Positions 1-10,415 of a stretch of 64,000 nt of DNA are shown here, piece after piece (the stretch's first letter is position 1; every line of letters starts with the position of its first letter). The notes beneath the pieces were generated by a model. The model was not told the origin of the DNA and ran no database searches. It saw only the letters and a program-made list of their open reading frames with translations. The stretch covers positions 474,492 to 538,491 of the forward strand of contig NC_048560.1 of the NCBI RefSeq assembly GCF_902806685.2, written 5' to 3'. The position numbers and the translations under genes are program-made. This DNA is from Maniola hyperantus (Eukaryota; Arthropoda; Insecta; Lepidoptera; Nymphalidae).

Positions 1-2
1 CT

Positions 3-1144
3 GTATTACCAGATCAAACCACAACAACGAAAAGTAATAATTACTACAAAGTTGAAGTAGCAAGCCAAACAATAAGCGGAGGACCAAAGCATATTAAAGA
101 AGAGTACTTTGTCAAGCAAGAAAATGATCCACATTATGAATCATTAACATACGGATATCAACCTATTTACAAACCAACGGCTGATGACAGCAAAAGTGAA
201 ATGTATTCACACCATAACGCAGAACCAACTGGAGTACAACATTTACTAGAAGATGGTACAGAAACCTCAGCATTCGGAGACGATAATGTAAGTATTAATA
301 AGGGTCTTTCAAACAAGAATGCGGAAGCTAACAAAGCTTTAACTGACGGGTTTGTAAGTGTAGGTGAAACATATAAAAAATCTAATCGAACTAAACGCTC
401 GAAGTTAGAAACCGATCCATTTCTTTTAGAGGATGAAAAAACGAGTACCCAAGCGACGATTAGCTCAAACAACACCGACACTCCAACATCCGAAGCCCTT
501 ATAAGATTAAATCCGCTAAACAAGAAACGTGTAAGCGATTTCAACGTTTTTGTAGCTCCCAACTTTCCTATCGGTGAGGCGACCGACTACACAGATGATT
601 ACGATTACCCACAGATTAAAAAACGACCAAACAACAAATTCGAATCGTTTTACGAAGACGATGACTATAGTTACGACGAGTTCAGTTCCCCTGATTATGA
701 TTTTCAAAACTACCCTCCTTCTTCGAGCTATCAGTTAGAATCTAAAGGGAGCTTTTCGAAAAAAGTTCGTCATTATCGACGTCCGAATTTTTCTAACCCA
801 CCCCAATTGTATGGATCACCCCCTGCGACATCTTATGGTGTACCTATCCTTGGTACCCCAGCAACTATTTTTTCATCCCCCCAACCTAAATTCGAATTAC
901 CGACACCTATAAATATATTGGGAAATTTTCCAAACATAATAGAACCTGTCTACATGTTAACTCAATCCCAATTAAAGAAGCTAATCGGTCACCATAACTT
1001 AAATATTGAACATTTAGATGTGTACCAGCTTTCGAAAGAAAATAGAGGGAAAAAGACCCCACATTTTCCGAGGAAATATAGAAAAAGGAATCCCTTTAGG
1101 CACGTGAGAAATAACTTGAATAAAATACATAAGTTTCATGGTTG
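3..1144 (+). CDS. Tyr/Asp-rich protein, C-terminal part (5' truncated by window)
   Basis: I do not recognise this protein. The frame is open from base 3, so the first in-frame ATG (201) need not be the start and the gene begins outside the window. About 380 codons are visible, ending in TGA at 1142-1144. The visible part begins with a polar stretch, has dibasic sites (TKRSK, KKRVS), an acidic Tyr-rich block (YTDDYDYP, YEDDDYSYDEF), a Pro/Ser/Tyr-rich middle and a strongly basic, His-rich C terminus (KKTPHFPRKYRKRNPF). No transmembrane segment or known domain is evident. The composition suggests a secreted or extracellular-matrix protein, and the cuticle exon 3.8 kb downstream fits that, but this is inference. 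A poly(A)-signal-like AATAAA occurs near 1547 in the AT-rich 3' region. Confidence 0.7.
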
Positions 1145-1778
1145 AATTGATAAACTTTTTTCTAGTTTTTAGTTTATTTTAAAATTTAAGTAACTTCAAT
1201 AATTTTGATTAAGTAGGTACCTACTGTAAAAAGAGTGTTCACGTTTGTACAGTGTTAATTAATTTATTATAATTTATTGGGTAGTTTAAGTTTTATCTAA
1301 GTTATTTATGCAATTGTTTACACAATATTTGTTTATTAAAACATTATACAAAAGAAGCACTTACTTAAAACTGTTAAGTATTTTAATATACGTAGCGGGT
1401 AGGTATTTATATAAGTGTAAGAAATTAACTAAAACACGGATTTTTATAGTTAAAGTCTGTTTTATTTCTGTCTTTTGGTATAAATTCTAAAATTCCAAGA
1501 ATCCTTTTACATCTATAGAATATAGAGTCCGCCTCAAAACAAAGAAAAATAAAATTAAAAAAACGTAAATAACTTATTGGTAAAACTCTTTACTTATTGG
1601 CATTGGCAAAAGTATGTTTCTAAATTAGACTCGGCTGGGTTTGTGTGGTGTGGCTTCTTCGCAAACCAGAGCGCTTCTGGAACTTATAAGTTATTTTACT
1701 TACTAAAAGAATAAGACATCTCATAATAATCGCCACAGCAATAATAGGAAAAAGATTTTGTAGTTAAGTTCATAAGAA
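1145..1778. other. AT-rich 3' flank, no gene seen
   Basis: Probable 3' UTR of the upstream gene followed by AT-rich sequence. The short open frame at 1308-1490 has no recognisable features. Nothing else supportable. Confidence 0.5.
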
Positions 1779-1993
1779 TCTAAATATTTAAATGGAAAAG
1801 GTGACTGACTGACTGACTGACTGATCTATCAACGCACAGATTAAACTACTTGACGGGTCGGGCTGAAATTTGTATGCAGATAGCTATTATGACGTAGTAG
1901 GCATACGCTAAGAAAGGATTTTTGAAAATTCAACTCCTAAGAGGAGAGGAAATTTGAGTAGTCCACGCAGACGAAGTCGCGAGCATAAGCTAG
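1779..1993 (+). mobile_element. Helitron-like element, family B
   Basis: Begins TC (TCTAAATATTTAAATGG), carries the GACT microsatellite and the conserved GATCTATCAACGCACAG block, and ends in a GC-rich hairpin (CGCAGACGAAGTCGCG) followed by CTAG and a T. TC...hairpin-CTRR ends are the Helitron signature. Similarity to lepidopteran Helitron-like microsatellite-associated elements is from memory. Confidence 0.65.
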
Positions 1994-2360
1994 TCTAGAA
2001 TAAAAAAGTTTAATAGGTAGGTAAGGGAAATTCGAATAAATACCTAGGTAGGTACTAATAACCACCAACCTAGCGCCTAATGCGTATACCTAATTAAATT
2101 CATTTCTTACTTCACCATATTTCGTAGGTGGTTACCATATTTGCCTAATGGATTTGTTGCATGCTAGCCTAGCATGTATTGGCATGTAGTGGAAAGGCAA
2201 TATTCAGAACTAACATTATGTCGAATTGGTTTGAAGGTAATTCACTGTTTTATTGGTAGGTAGGTATGTTGGTACAGGTAGATAAAGTAGCGATCGAAGT
2301 AACTACCTACTCTATGTTTACCTACATTCTATAGATACTTAGCTAACTATTGGAATAAGA

Positions 2361-2673
2361 GCCAGCTCGTGCCAGACATTGCTTATTTTATAAAAGCTGA
2401 AAATTTATCGGCATGTTGTCCCCAAAAATGGGAGGAACGTCTGTTTGGATGTTTGTTTGGATCTTACGGCTTTAGGAGATTACTATTCTGAAGAAAATAT
2501 AAAAAATAAGACTTTATACTTTAATAAGATTTTTTTGCACTTTTATTACCAGATCTATCAAAGCCACCATGATCCAAACTTCATAGTCGCTGGTCTTCCT
2601 CCTTGTGTTAGGGACAATACGCAGAGAAACTTTCAGATTTTATAAAATAACGGAGGTCTGGCACGCGCTGGCT
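2361..2673. mobile_element. MITE with ~40-bp terminal inverted repeats (GCCAGC family)
   Basis: The left end GCCAGCTCGTGCCAGAC pairs with the right end GTCTGGCACGCGCTGGC, and the match continues inward through TTATTTTATAAAAGCTGAAA. The interior has no coding capacity. A second, right-truncated copy lies at about 27150-27300. Confidence 0.75.
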
Positions 2674-3289
2674 ATCTCTCTATAATATGTTTTATTGGTA
2701 GGTACTGATAGGTATGTTGGTACAGATAAAGTAGCAATCGAGGTAACTATTCTATCTATAACTACACTTTGTAGGTAGGTACTTAGGTAACTATTTGATT
2801 TAGGTATATAAAAACAACAATGTCATAGGTAGATGTTTTATTTATTTACTTAATTAATTTTACACAGTTTCATAACTAAACAATAGGTCTGTGTGTCACG
2901 CAAAACATAATGAAATGAAGTTGCAACAGGGCGGTTTGCGCAGGTCATACACAAGCCCGGCTGAGATGTATTGCGCAGTCATACGCCTAGTGTTCAGATT
3001 GGACTTGTTTTGGAAGCACTATAACTATACCTTATCCGCGGAAACTAGTATATACCTAGTACGCGACAGTTCGAGATGGCAGTCGGGGTATGAGACGTGG
3101 GGACTGCTGCCAGCATCTTGGTTGCAATGTCTCGCTATGCGATGGTCTCGATGAGGTTTTAGGTTAATTTATTTATGTTTTTTTTACTTTTTATTTAGGT
3201 TTAAGTTTATTTAATAGAATTGTCTGTTATTATTTATTATACCTTTCAAACTCAATAAAAAAATTAATGTTTAATATTTAATAATGATT

Positions 3290-3480
3290 ATAATTTAAAT
3301 ACTTCAAAGTTCAAACGCACATAACTCCGAAAAATTAAGAAGTAGGTACATGTCCGGGATCGAACGCGCCGACCTCAAAATCAAATCAAATCAAATCATT
3401 TATTTGCACGATTGCAGGTACAATGATGGTGTTACAGTGGTTTATTTACAGCTACAATCCACCATACAGTGGGCATGCAA
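3290..3480 (-). repeat. Degenerate SINE-D fragment and adjoining LINE-tail-like repeat
   Basis: About 3310-3376 matches the tRNA-like head of SINE family D on the minus strand (GGGATCGAACGC, then ACCTC). Next comes a short CAAAT tandem run and a fragment resembling the 3' end of a non-LTR element. From 3480 to 3950 I see only AT-rich DNA. Confidence 0.45.
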
Positions 3481-3954
3481 AATTTATTTTCTTATTATCT
3501 ATTATTAATAAGCTATTTTATAACTTTTTTTTTTTAGAATTATAATGTTCAACAGTCACATATCACATAATATAATATAATATCACATGTCACATAATAA
3601 TTATCTACCTATAATATATTAACCAAGAAATAATTAAAAAAAAATTGTCAATATAATATAATCACATCAAGTCAACTCTAATTAAAATAGGTCCTGAGGT
3701 CAACTGCTTAACTCTTAACTTGTACTAGGCTATCACCGCTCTTTGACATTTAAACACGATCCCCAGACAATTTAATTGTATTCAATACGTGACTTTGCGT
3801 GCGCTTTCTATTGCGATACTCGCTAGATAAATATAGCTACCTATCTCCCAAGTCCTACAAACGTGATTCAAAGAAAGTTTCCTTATAGAATTACCTATTA
3901 CGTACTCTATACTAACTTATAGTAGGTAGATCATAGTCTTCTACTTATAGCTTT

Positions 3955-4147
3955 AAGACTGACTGACTGATCTATCAACGTACAGCTCAAACTGCTGGAC
4001 GGATCGGGCTGAAATTTGGCATGCAGATAGCTATTATGATGTAGGCATCCGCTAAGAAAGGATTTTTAAAAATTCAACCTGTAAGGCGTGAAATAGGGGT
4101 TTCAAATTTGTGTAGTCCTAGCGGACTAAGTCGCGAGCATTAGCTAG
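3955..4147 (+). mobile_element. Helitron-like element, family B (5' end eroded)
   Basis: Has GACTGACTGATCTATCAACG, the GGATCGGGCTGAAATTTGGC block and a terminal AGTCGCGAGCATTAGCTAG|T. The 5' end is poorly defined. Confidence 0.6.
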
Positions 4148-4199
4148 TATAATTATCTAAAGACATGGATGAATGGAAAGTTTAGAATGATGAACTAGA

Positions 4200-4488
4200 T
4201 AGATCATCATGATCAACCCATCGCTGGCCTACTACTGAGGCGGCTCTCCTCTCTGAATGACAAGAGTTTAGGCCATAGACCAACACGCTGGCCAAGTGCA
4301 AATTGGCATACTTCAACCTCACACACCTTTGAGAACATTATTGAGAACTCTCAAGCATGCAGGTTTACTCACGATCTTTTTCATCAACAATAAAGCAAAC
4401 GAAAAGTTAGAGGTGCGTTGCGTGCCCGGGATCGAATCTCTGACCTCCCGAATAGGAGGCGGACGTCTTAGCCACTGGGCTATCACTT
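4200..4488 (-). mobile_element. tRNA-derived SINE, family D
   Basis: On the minus strand: tRNA-like head with A box (TAGCCCAGTGGCTAAGACG) and B box (near GGGATCGAATC on the plus strand), a body with GTGAG..ACCTGCATGC, and a (TGA)n-type tail (ATCATCATGATCAACCC on plus). About 290 bp. Confidence 0.75.
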
Positions 4489-4532
4489 CCTTAGGATGAA
4501 CTAGATACCTAAATAGATTTTATTATTTATCT

Positions 4533-4840
4533 CATCATCATGATCAACCCATCACCGGCTTACTACAGAGCACGGGTCTCCTCTCATAGTGAGAAGGGTT
4601 TTGGCCATAGTCTACCACGCTGGCCATGTGCGGATTGGTAGACTTCACACACCTTTGGGAACATTATGGAGAACTCTCAAGCATGCAGGTTTCCTCACGA
4701 TGTTTTCCTTCACCGTTAAAGCAAATGATATTTAATTATTTAAAACGCACATAACTCCGAAAAGTTAGAGGTGCGTGCCCGAGATCGAACCCCCGACCTC
4801 CGATCAGAAGGCGGACGTCCTACCGACTAGGCTATCACAA
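4533..4840 (-). mobile_element. tRNA-derived SINE, family D (second copy, same orientation)
   Basis: Nearly full-length copy: tail ATCATCATGATCAACCC at 4537, TTCCTCACGATGTTTTCCTT in the body, and a tRNA-like head ending GGCTATCACAAC. It lies about 60 bp before the cuticle-protein splice acceptor. Confidence 0.8.
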
Positions 4841-4901
4841 CTTTATATTATTTATCTATTTACTTTTTATATATTATTTATCTATTTACTTTTTTTTACA
4901 G

Positions 4902-5108
4902 CTCCAATACGCAGCTAACTATGAGTTCGGCTACAGAGTCCGAGACCAAGACAGTGGCAACTACTTCGGCCACCGAGAAGCTAAACAAGGGAAATCTACC
5001 AAAGGGGCCTACCACGTTCTTCTGCCAGATGGTAGGATGCAGCTCGTCAAGTACTCTGCGGGACCTTCGGGCTTCCACGCCGATATTTCTTACGATCATT
5101 TGCAATAG
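4902..5108 (+). CDS. R&R cuticle protein, last exon (pro-resilin-like RR domain)
   Basis: After a pyrimidine tract and AG (TTTTTTTACAG), the frame starting at 4902 encodes 68 residues and stops at TAG 5106-5108. It matches the Rebers-Riddiford chitin-binding consensus (chitin_bind_4) in its RR-2/pro-resilin-like form: YEFGYRVRDQDSG, then FGHREAK, then KGAYHVLLPDGRMQLVKY, ending GFHADISYDHLQ. Such proteins bind chitin fibres in the extracellular cuticle. The 84-codon ORF at 4921-5175 is a shadow in another frame. The domain is complete, but the signal peptide and N terminus must lie in upstream exons that I could not identify between 1145 and 4900 or that lie outside the window. The phase at the acceptor is compatible with 0. 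The gene could be a neighbour in a cuticle cluster with the gene ending at 1144. Its 3' end is tandemly duplicated downstream. Confidence 0.88.
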   Translation, partial: LQYAANYEFGYRVRDQDSGNYFGHREAKQGKSTKGAYHVLLPDGRMQLVKYSAGPSGFHADISYDHLQ

Positions 5109-5820
5109 AAGTCATTTTTCTATCAAAGGAACCCACCACAAGAACTTACCATTTTTACTAGATGGTAGGATGTAGCTGGTCAAATATTCTGCAAGGCTAT
5201 GGGATTTCCACGTCGGTACCTACCCCTTACGATTATTTGCAATAGAAGTCATTTTTCTGCTTTAGGAACTTACCACTTTTGCTAATGGTAGGATGTCGAT
5301 GGTCAAATACCTACTTATGACATTCTGATTTGCATGCCAATATTTCTTATGATAATTCGCAATAGAAGTTGAATACCATAGGAACTTACCACTCTGGCTA
5401 GTTGGTAGGATATAGCTGGTCAAATACTCAGTAAGATATTCTGGCTTGAATGCCAATATTTCTTGTGATCTTTTGTTATATATGTAAGTCATATTTCTAC
5501 CACAGGAACTAACCATTTTTGCAAGAGGGTAGCATGCAGCTGGTTAAATACCTACTCTGTAAGACCTTCTGATTTCCATGCCAATATTTCTTAAGATCTT
5601 TTGTAATAGAAGTCATTCTTCTACCATAGGAACTTATCACTTTTGCTGGATGGTAGGATGTGGCCGGTCAAATACTCTGCAAGACATTCTGGTTTCCATG
5701 TTGCCAATGTTTCTTAAGATATCATTCGCAGTAGAAGTTTAATACCTACCGTAGGAATTTACCACCTTTGCTAGATGGTAGGACGCAGGTGATCAAATAT
5801 TTGCAATAGAAAATATTTTA
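5012..5820 (+). repeat. Tandem array of the cuticle-exon 3' end (~123-bp unit, 1 coding + 6 decayed copies)
   Basis: The unit covers the last ~95 coding bases (LLPDGRMQLVKY to the stop) plus ~40 bases of 3' UTR. The landmark GGTAGG(A)TG recurs at 5031, 5164, 5287, 5404, 5528, 5652 and 5777, giving spacings of 133, 123, 117, 124, 124 and 125. Each downstream copy also keeps forms of AATATTTCTTACGATC and GCAATAGAAGTCAT. All six have stops or frameshifts and none is translatable. The last copy has lost its middle. Confidence 0.88.
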
Positions 5821-6717
5821 TGGTTCTTTTATTGGTGGTAGGTAATCGGCAAGCACTAAAACTGCAGAGGCTGTACTTAAGTATGTGAAATCTTCGAAAA
5901 AATTTAAAGTTCCTCAATTATTCTAAATTGACCAAGTTTATATTTTATTTACTTAATAAGTTTAAAATAAGTATAGTTAAAAATATTTTATTATACTTAA
6001 TTATTATCTAGTTGCTAATAGCCTACTAAATAAAACACAAAAAATATTTATATTTATTGTAAAAAAGTAGTATTAAAATAAAATATTAATAAAATAGGTA
6101 GGATTAATGAAATTAAATTTATATATTTATTTACTTACATATTACATTATTATTTATAAACGTAATCTTGTTGAATAAAATATTATCATACAGGCAAAGT
6201 TGCACCAGCAATAAGCACTTTATTTCAATGATGTTGGGCCAGATTATTCTAACTATTCCCATATCGATAGCTCTAATAGTTCAAAATAATCGACTGTGAC
6301 AGACAGATGGACGGACGTTAATTCGCACCATTAGGGTTCCGCTTTTACCATTTCGGTACGGAACCGTAAAAATTACTAAAAATTTTCGATCACTATCTCC
6401 CGGTCTACTAAGAAACTAAGAAATAAATAAAAAAACACAGACAAACTTACGACTTTGTTTTTTACTAATTAGAGATTTTACTAATTAGCATGTCACGCCA
6501 CACAGCTTTAAATATAAAATGGCTTAAACAAAAATGTAACCAAAATATATATCACGCCTTCCCGCCAGGTGTCATAAGTGAAACTGTAGAAAGCCAGCGT
6601 AATGTACCTAACTAATGTAACAATTTGACATGACATTACATTTTGGAGTACGTACTTGCATGTTACGTAAATAATTACTCGAGTATCTACCTAAGTTTAA
6701 ATGAAGTTATTGTTAGT
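5821..6717. other. AT-rich intergenic DNA with one short repeat
   Basis: No gene seen. A fragment of repeat family F (the GGGTTCCG / CGGTACGGAACC pair) lies at about 6290-6370. AATAAA at 6029 could serve the cuticle gene. ATGAAGTTATTGTTAGTTTTTAAG at 6701 resembles a cuticle first exon, but is unsupported. Confidence 0.4.
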
Positions 6718-7096
6718 TTTTAAGGTTCCCCGTACCCGAAGGCTTCTTGACTTTGCTCGGACTTAAGATTGAGTTAAAACGTGACAGATTTATGTGAGAG
6801 ATGTAGCTCTGTCTCGTTTAACTCTGTCTTAAGTCTAAGTTAAGTCAGATTGCGCTTTATAGATCTCACCCTAAGACTCCGCTGTCTGTCCGTCCGTCTG
6901 TCTGTCAGCGGGCTGCGTCTCGTGAACCCTAATAGGTTTATAGTGAAAATTTTCACAGAGTGCGTATTTCTGTTGCCGCTGTAACAACAAATAACAAAAG
7001 TTTCATAAAAGCCGTCATAAAAATGTGTTATTTCTTGTACGATGGTACGGATTACGGAACCATTCGTGTGCGAGTCGCACTCGCACTTGACCGATT
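6718..7096. repeat. Repeat family F plus MITE-like fragment
   Basis: 6720-6845 is a quasi-palindromic segment (AAGATTGAGTTAAAACG with GTCTCGTTTAACTCTGTC) related to the MITE at 49561. 6885-7096 belongs to the lepidopteran family with GTCTGTCTGTC, GTACGATGGTACGG and CGCACTCGCACTTGACCG. The sequence to 7517 has no gene. Confidence 0.5.
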
Positions 7097-7517
7097 TTAC
7101 AAAGTACAACAGCCTGGATTCGATAGTTCAAAGGCTACAAATATTATATCAAAATATATGCAAATAAGGTGTGAAAGTAACTTTTGTACTTACATATAAA
7201 ACGCTCGAAAATACTTTTATCTTGCCATAAATAACTTATTAAGTATTAATTATTATATTCATTTATAATGCAAAATATGAATAATATGTACCTAAATTGA
7301 AAATTTATGAATGAAATATATATGAAATTTAAAGGTGGTATTTTAAAACAATGGCTAATTCAGTTTGTAGGTAGGTACCTACTCAATCTAAATCTAGTGC
7401 TATCTTTTTCCACAAGGAGCGTTATGAAAAGGATAGCAATATATTTAGACCCGTCATTTTAGTTTATTTTTGAAATTGTGTACAATAGAATTAGCCTCAG
7501 TATCGACAGCTATAACT

Positions 7518-7708
7518 ACCCATATTATAAATGCGAAAGTGTTTGTTCGTTTGTCCTTCAATCATACCGCAACAGATTGACGTGATTTTTGCATAGATAC
7601 TAGTTAAAAATTAAGTGAAATGGGCTACTTTCTATCGCGGAAAATAATAGCTCCCATGGGATTTTTGAAAACCTAAATCCACGCGGATGAAGTCGCAGGC
7701 TTCAGCTA
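7518..7708 (+). mobile_element. Helitron-like element, family C (end mutated)
   Basis: Starts TACCCATATTATAAATGCGA, has the TTGACGTGATTTTTGCAT block and ends CGCGGATGAAGTCGCAGG..CAGCTATA, so the terminal CTAG is altered. The opposite-strand ORF near 7810 has no features. Confidence 0.6.
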
Positions 7709-8190
7709 TACGAATATATAAATTATATTATATTCTACCTATAGTAGGTAGGTACCGGAGAATTTAATTTCCGAGAATCGAACCCGTGACCCGTGCTCCA
7801 TGTGAAAGGTCACTGAACAGCCTGACAGTAACATTTATGTGAAAGTGCGTCTGTCTGTAACCTTTCAAGACTAAACGATTTAACTAACCTTGATGAAAAT
7901 TGGCACAAAAAATATCTTGCCATGACAGACAAAATGTTATTTTTTTGCGCAAGGAAATATCTGTCATAAGAAAAGAATTTCAGTGTGACAAGCATAAGGC
8001 TCTCTTGGCACTTGAATGACATTGACAGGGGGGCGCTGTTGAAGAACAAAGGTTCAAAGAAATTTTCTAAGAAATTAACTTCGTATGCAAAGGTTTGAGA
8101 CTATTCAAACAAGAACAAAGTGGACACTTGACGGCAACGTTAGTTCCGATTTTCGCCACGCGCCAAGATAGTATTGTCGCACTGTACGTT

Positions 8191-8352
8191 TATTGTTCGT
8201 TCATCGTAACTTGACGCGTGAGAATATGTTGGCACCATTGCAAATCACACAACAATAACCCCTAACATCTAAGGAATAAAGCCTATGAATAAAGCAAACA
8301 AAGCAATGACGCCAACTGCCAAAATATATAACGCGTCAAGTTACGATGAACG
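8191..8352. mobile_element. MITE with ~25-bp terminal inverted repeats
   Basis: GTTCATCGTAACTTGACGCGT (from 8199) is the exact reverse complement of the sequence ending at 8351. A weaker inner match follows (TTGGCA / TGCCAA). About 160 bp, non-coding. Confidence 0.75.
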
Positions 8353-8691
8353 TACTATAAATAAAACAACGATATTTATAATTTTAAAATTTTATTTCTA
8401 CACAAGAGTATTCCTTTAATACTTTTATTTTTAATTCGGTTAAAATAAAACAAAGAGCTAATCGAAATCTTTTATAACAATCTGTCTAACCTTTTATTAA
8501 TTTAAAATCTAAAAACCTTACTTAAATAGGTACTTAAGTTTTTTTACTTAAGTGAAAATATCTGATAACAAAACTATGTATAAAAATCAGTTTAATATTA
8601 ACTATAAGAAAGAAATCTTCTAAGTGGAAATCGCGCCCAAGTATTATATGCTATCGGTACTTTGGACGTTTAAAATGATATCATCATCATG

Positions 8692-8990
8692 ATGAACCCA
8701 TCGCCGGCTAACTACAGAGCACGGGTGTCCTCTCAAAGTGAATAGGTTTTAGCCATAGCAGTAGCAAACGTTGCAGTAGCGACAGCAACGCGACAGCAGT
8801 AGCAATGCGACAGTTCATTTGTTGTCTCTCTTCTTCTTCTTATTTTGCTTTGTGGCTATTGCTGTCTCTCTCTAGTCGCTGTTACGTGTGACGTTTGACA
8901 GCAATGATCGCGAGATTTACGCCTGTCGCGAGATACGTAATCACCCCGCCGTGCTCTGTAGTGGGCCGGCGATGGGTTGATCATGATGAT
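8692..8990. repeat. Foldback made of two inverted SINE-D tails around CAGTAG-rich DNA
   Basis: The left arm (ATGAACCCATCGCCGGCTAA...GAGCACGGG) and the right arm (CCGTGCTCTGTAGTGGGCCGG...GATGAT) are SINE-D 3' ends in opposite orientation, about 45 bp each. Between them is AGCAGTAGCAA/GCGACAGC-rich low-complexity DNA. No tRNA head is present on either side. Confidence 0.7.
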
Positions 8991-9398
8991 GAATACTTAT
9001 CTTGTTTGCACATTTTCAGATTTGGTGTAAAATAACCCAAAAGCCAAGGAATTCAACGTCCCTGTCAACACACACACTACCTTACGAACCGTTTCACTCA
9101 AGAAGTACACTTATAACTTACGGATAGTTAAAATATTACGTTTGAACACATTTTTTTATGTTTAAATAAAAAAAAAAAAATGTTCACATAAAATAATAAA
9201 AATACAAAAAGCGAGCGGTTTAGCAAAATGTCCATCTACCCAAGACACGGGTCTGCCCGCGAAATTCAAATTTATTTGGTTTTTCACAATTTGTAAACTA
9301 ACGCGACAAAGAAGACTTATGGCATTCAAATTTCGCCCCTAGCAATATCATCTTCACAGGCTTATATAAAAATCTTTACTTAAAAGTGTCCAGTTTAA

Positions 9399-9462
9399 GA
9401 AATTAGTCAAAATAATGACTAATTTTTGAGCTCACTTCAAACTCATTATTTTGACTAATTTC
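9399..9462. repeat. 19-bp perfect inverted repeat
   Basis: GAAATTAGTCAAAATAATG (9399-9417) is exactly inverted at 9444-9462 around a 26-nt spacer. No gene overlaps it. Confidence 0.7.
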
Positions 9463-9520
9463 CGTGGCTTCCACCTTAATGTTCTTTTTCACCATGGGCT
9501 TGGAATAGCTATACCGTATC

Positions 9521-10221
9521 CGCGGAACGAAGTTAATATAGCGCTCTCTCTACCTAATTCCATACGAAAAAAGAGAGAGCGCTTTACTAAGTTTATTCCG
9601 CGGATTAGTTAGTATAGCGCTCTCTCTGTTACGTACCCATACAAATGATAAAGGCAAACAGAGAGAGCGCTTTACTAAGTTTATTCCGCGGATTAGTTAG
9701 TATAGCGCTCTCTCTGTTACGTACCCATACAAATGATAAAGGCAAACAGAGAGAGCGCTTTACTAAGTTTATTCCGCGGATTAGTTAGTATAGCGCTCTC
9801 TCTGTTACGTACCCATACAAATGATAAAGGCAGACAGAGAGAGCGCTTTACTAAGTTTATTCCGCGGATTAGTTAGTATAGCGCTCTCTCTCTTACGTAC
9901 CCATACAAATGATAAAGGCAAACAGAGAGAGCGCTTTACTAAGTTTATTCCGCGGATTAGTTAGTATAGCGCTCTCTCTGTTACGTACCCATACAAATGA
10001 TAAAGGCAAACAGAGAGAGCGCTTTACTAAGTTTATTCCGCGGATTAGTTAGTATAGCGCTCTCTCTGTTACGTACCCATACAAATGATAAAGGCAAACA
10101 GAGAGAGCGCTTTACTAAGTTTATTCCGCGGATTAGTTAGTATAGCGCTCTCTCTCTTACGTACCCATACAAATGACAGAGGCAAACAGAGAGAGCGCTA
10201 TGTTAAATTCATCCCGCGGAT
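9521..10221. mobile_element. Foldback/MITE-like element with an internal 88-bp tandem array
   Basis: The ends are inverted: CTATACCGTATCCGCGG (from 9510) and CCGCGGATATGGTATAG (to 10230). Inside, the landmark GCGCTCTCTCT recurs at 9541, 9617, 9705, 9793, 9881, 9969, 10057 and 10145, so after a first 76-bp variant the period is exactly 88 bp. Each unit has a perfect 15-bp inverted repeat (AGCGCTCTCTCTGTT / AACAGAGAGAGCGCT) and a CCGCGG core. Copies are nearly identical, with single differences in the fourth, fifth and eighth. Confidence 0.88.
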
Positions 10222-10415
10222 ATGGTATAGATAGATACCGCAAACCATTGACACAGAATTACTATATAAATCAGTGCCGCATTAAAAGATAACTAAAGTA
10301 TAATAAAACAATGCTTATCTTTACTTTTTATAATTTGCCTTACCAGAATTATAATTTATCTTAACCGTGAAATTAATTTTAGGGGGTTTCTTCGGTTACA
10401 TCACCATCATTTTGA

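Noticed and set aside
4921..5175. 84-codon ORF over the cuticle exon
   Set aside because: Wrong frame; the RR domain is read from 4902 and ends at 5108.
5012..5820. Alternative coding exons in the tandem array
   Set aside because: Every downstream copy has stops or frameshifts and no splice-site pattern.
6701..6724. Possible first exon of a cuticle gene (ATGAAGTTATTGTTAG...)
   Set aside because: Signal-peptide-like start but no convincing 5' UTR, lies in repeat-rich DNA and downstream of the only RR exon.
7510..7530. tRNA-like heads throughout (4200, 12428, 25147, 29489 and others) as tRNA genes
   Set aside because: They carry A and B boxes but run into long conserved SINE bodies, and no complete cloverleaf with acceptor stem was seen.
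9521..10221. CRISPR array
   Set aside because: Perfectly tandem 88-bp units without unique spacers, in an insect genome.
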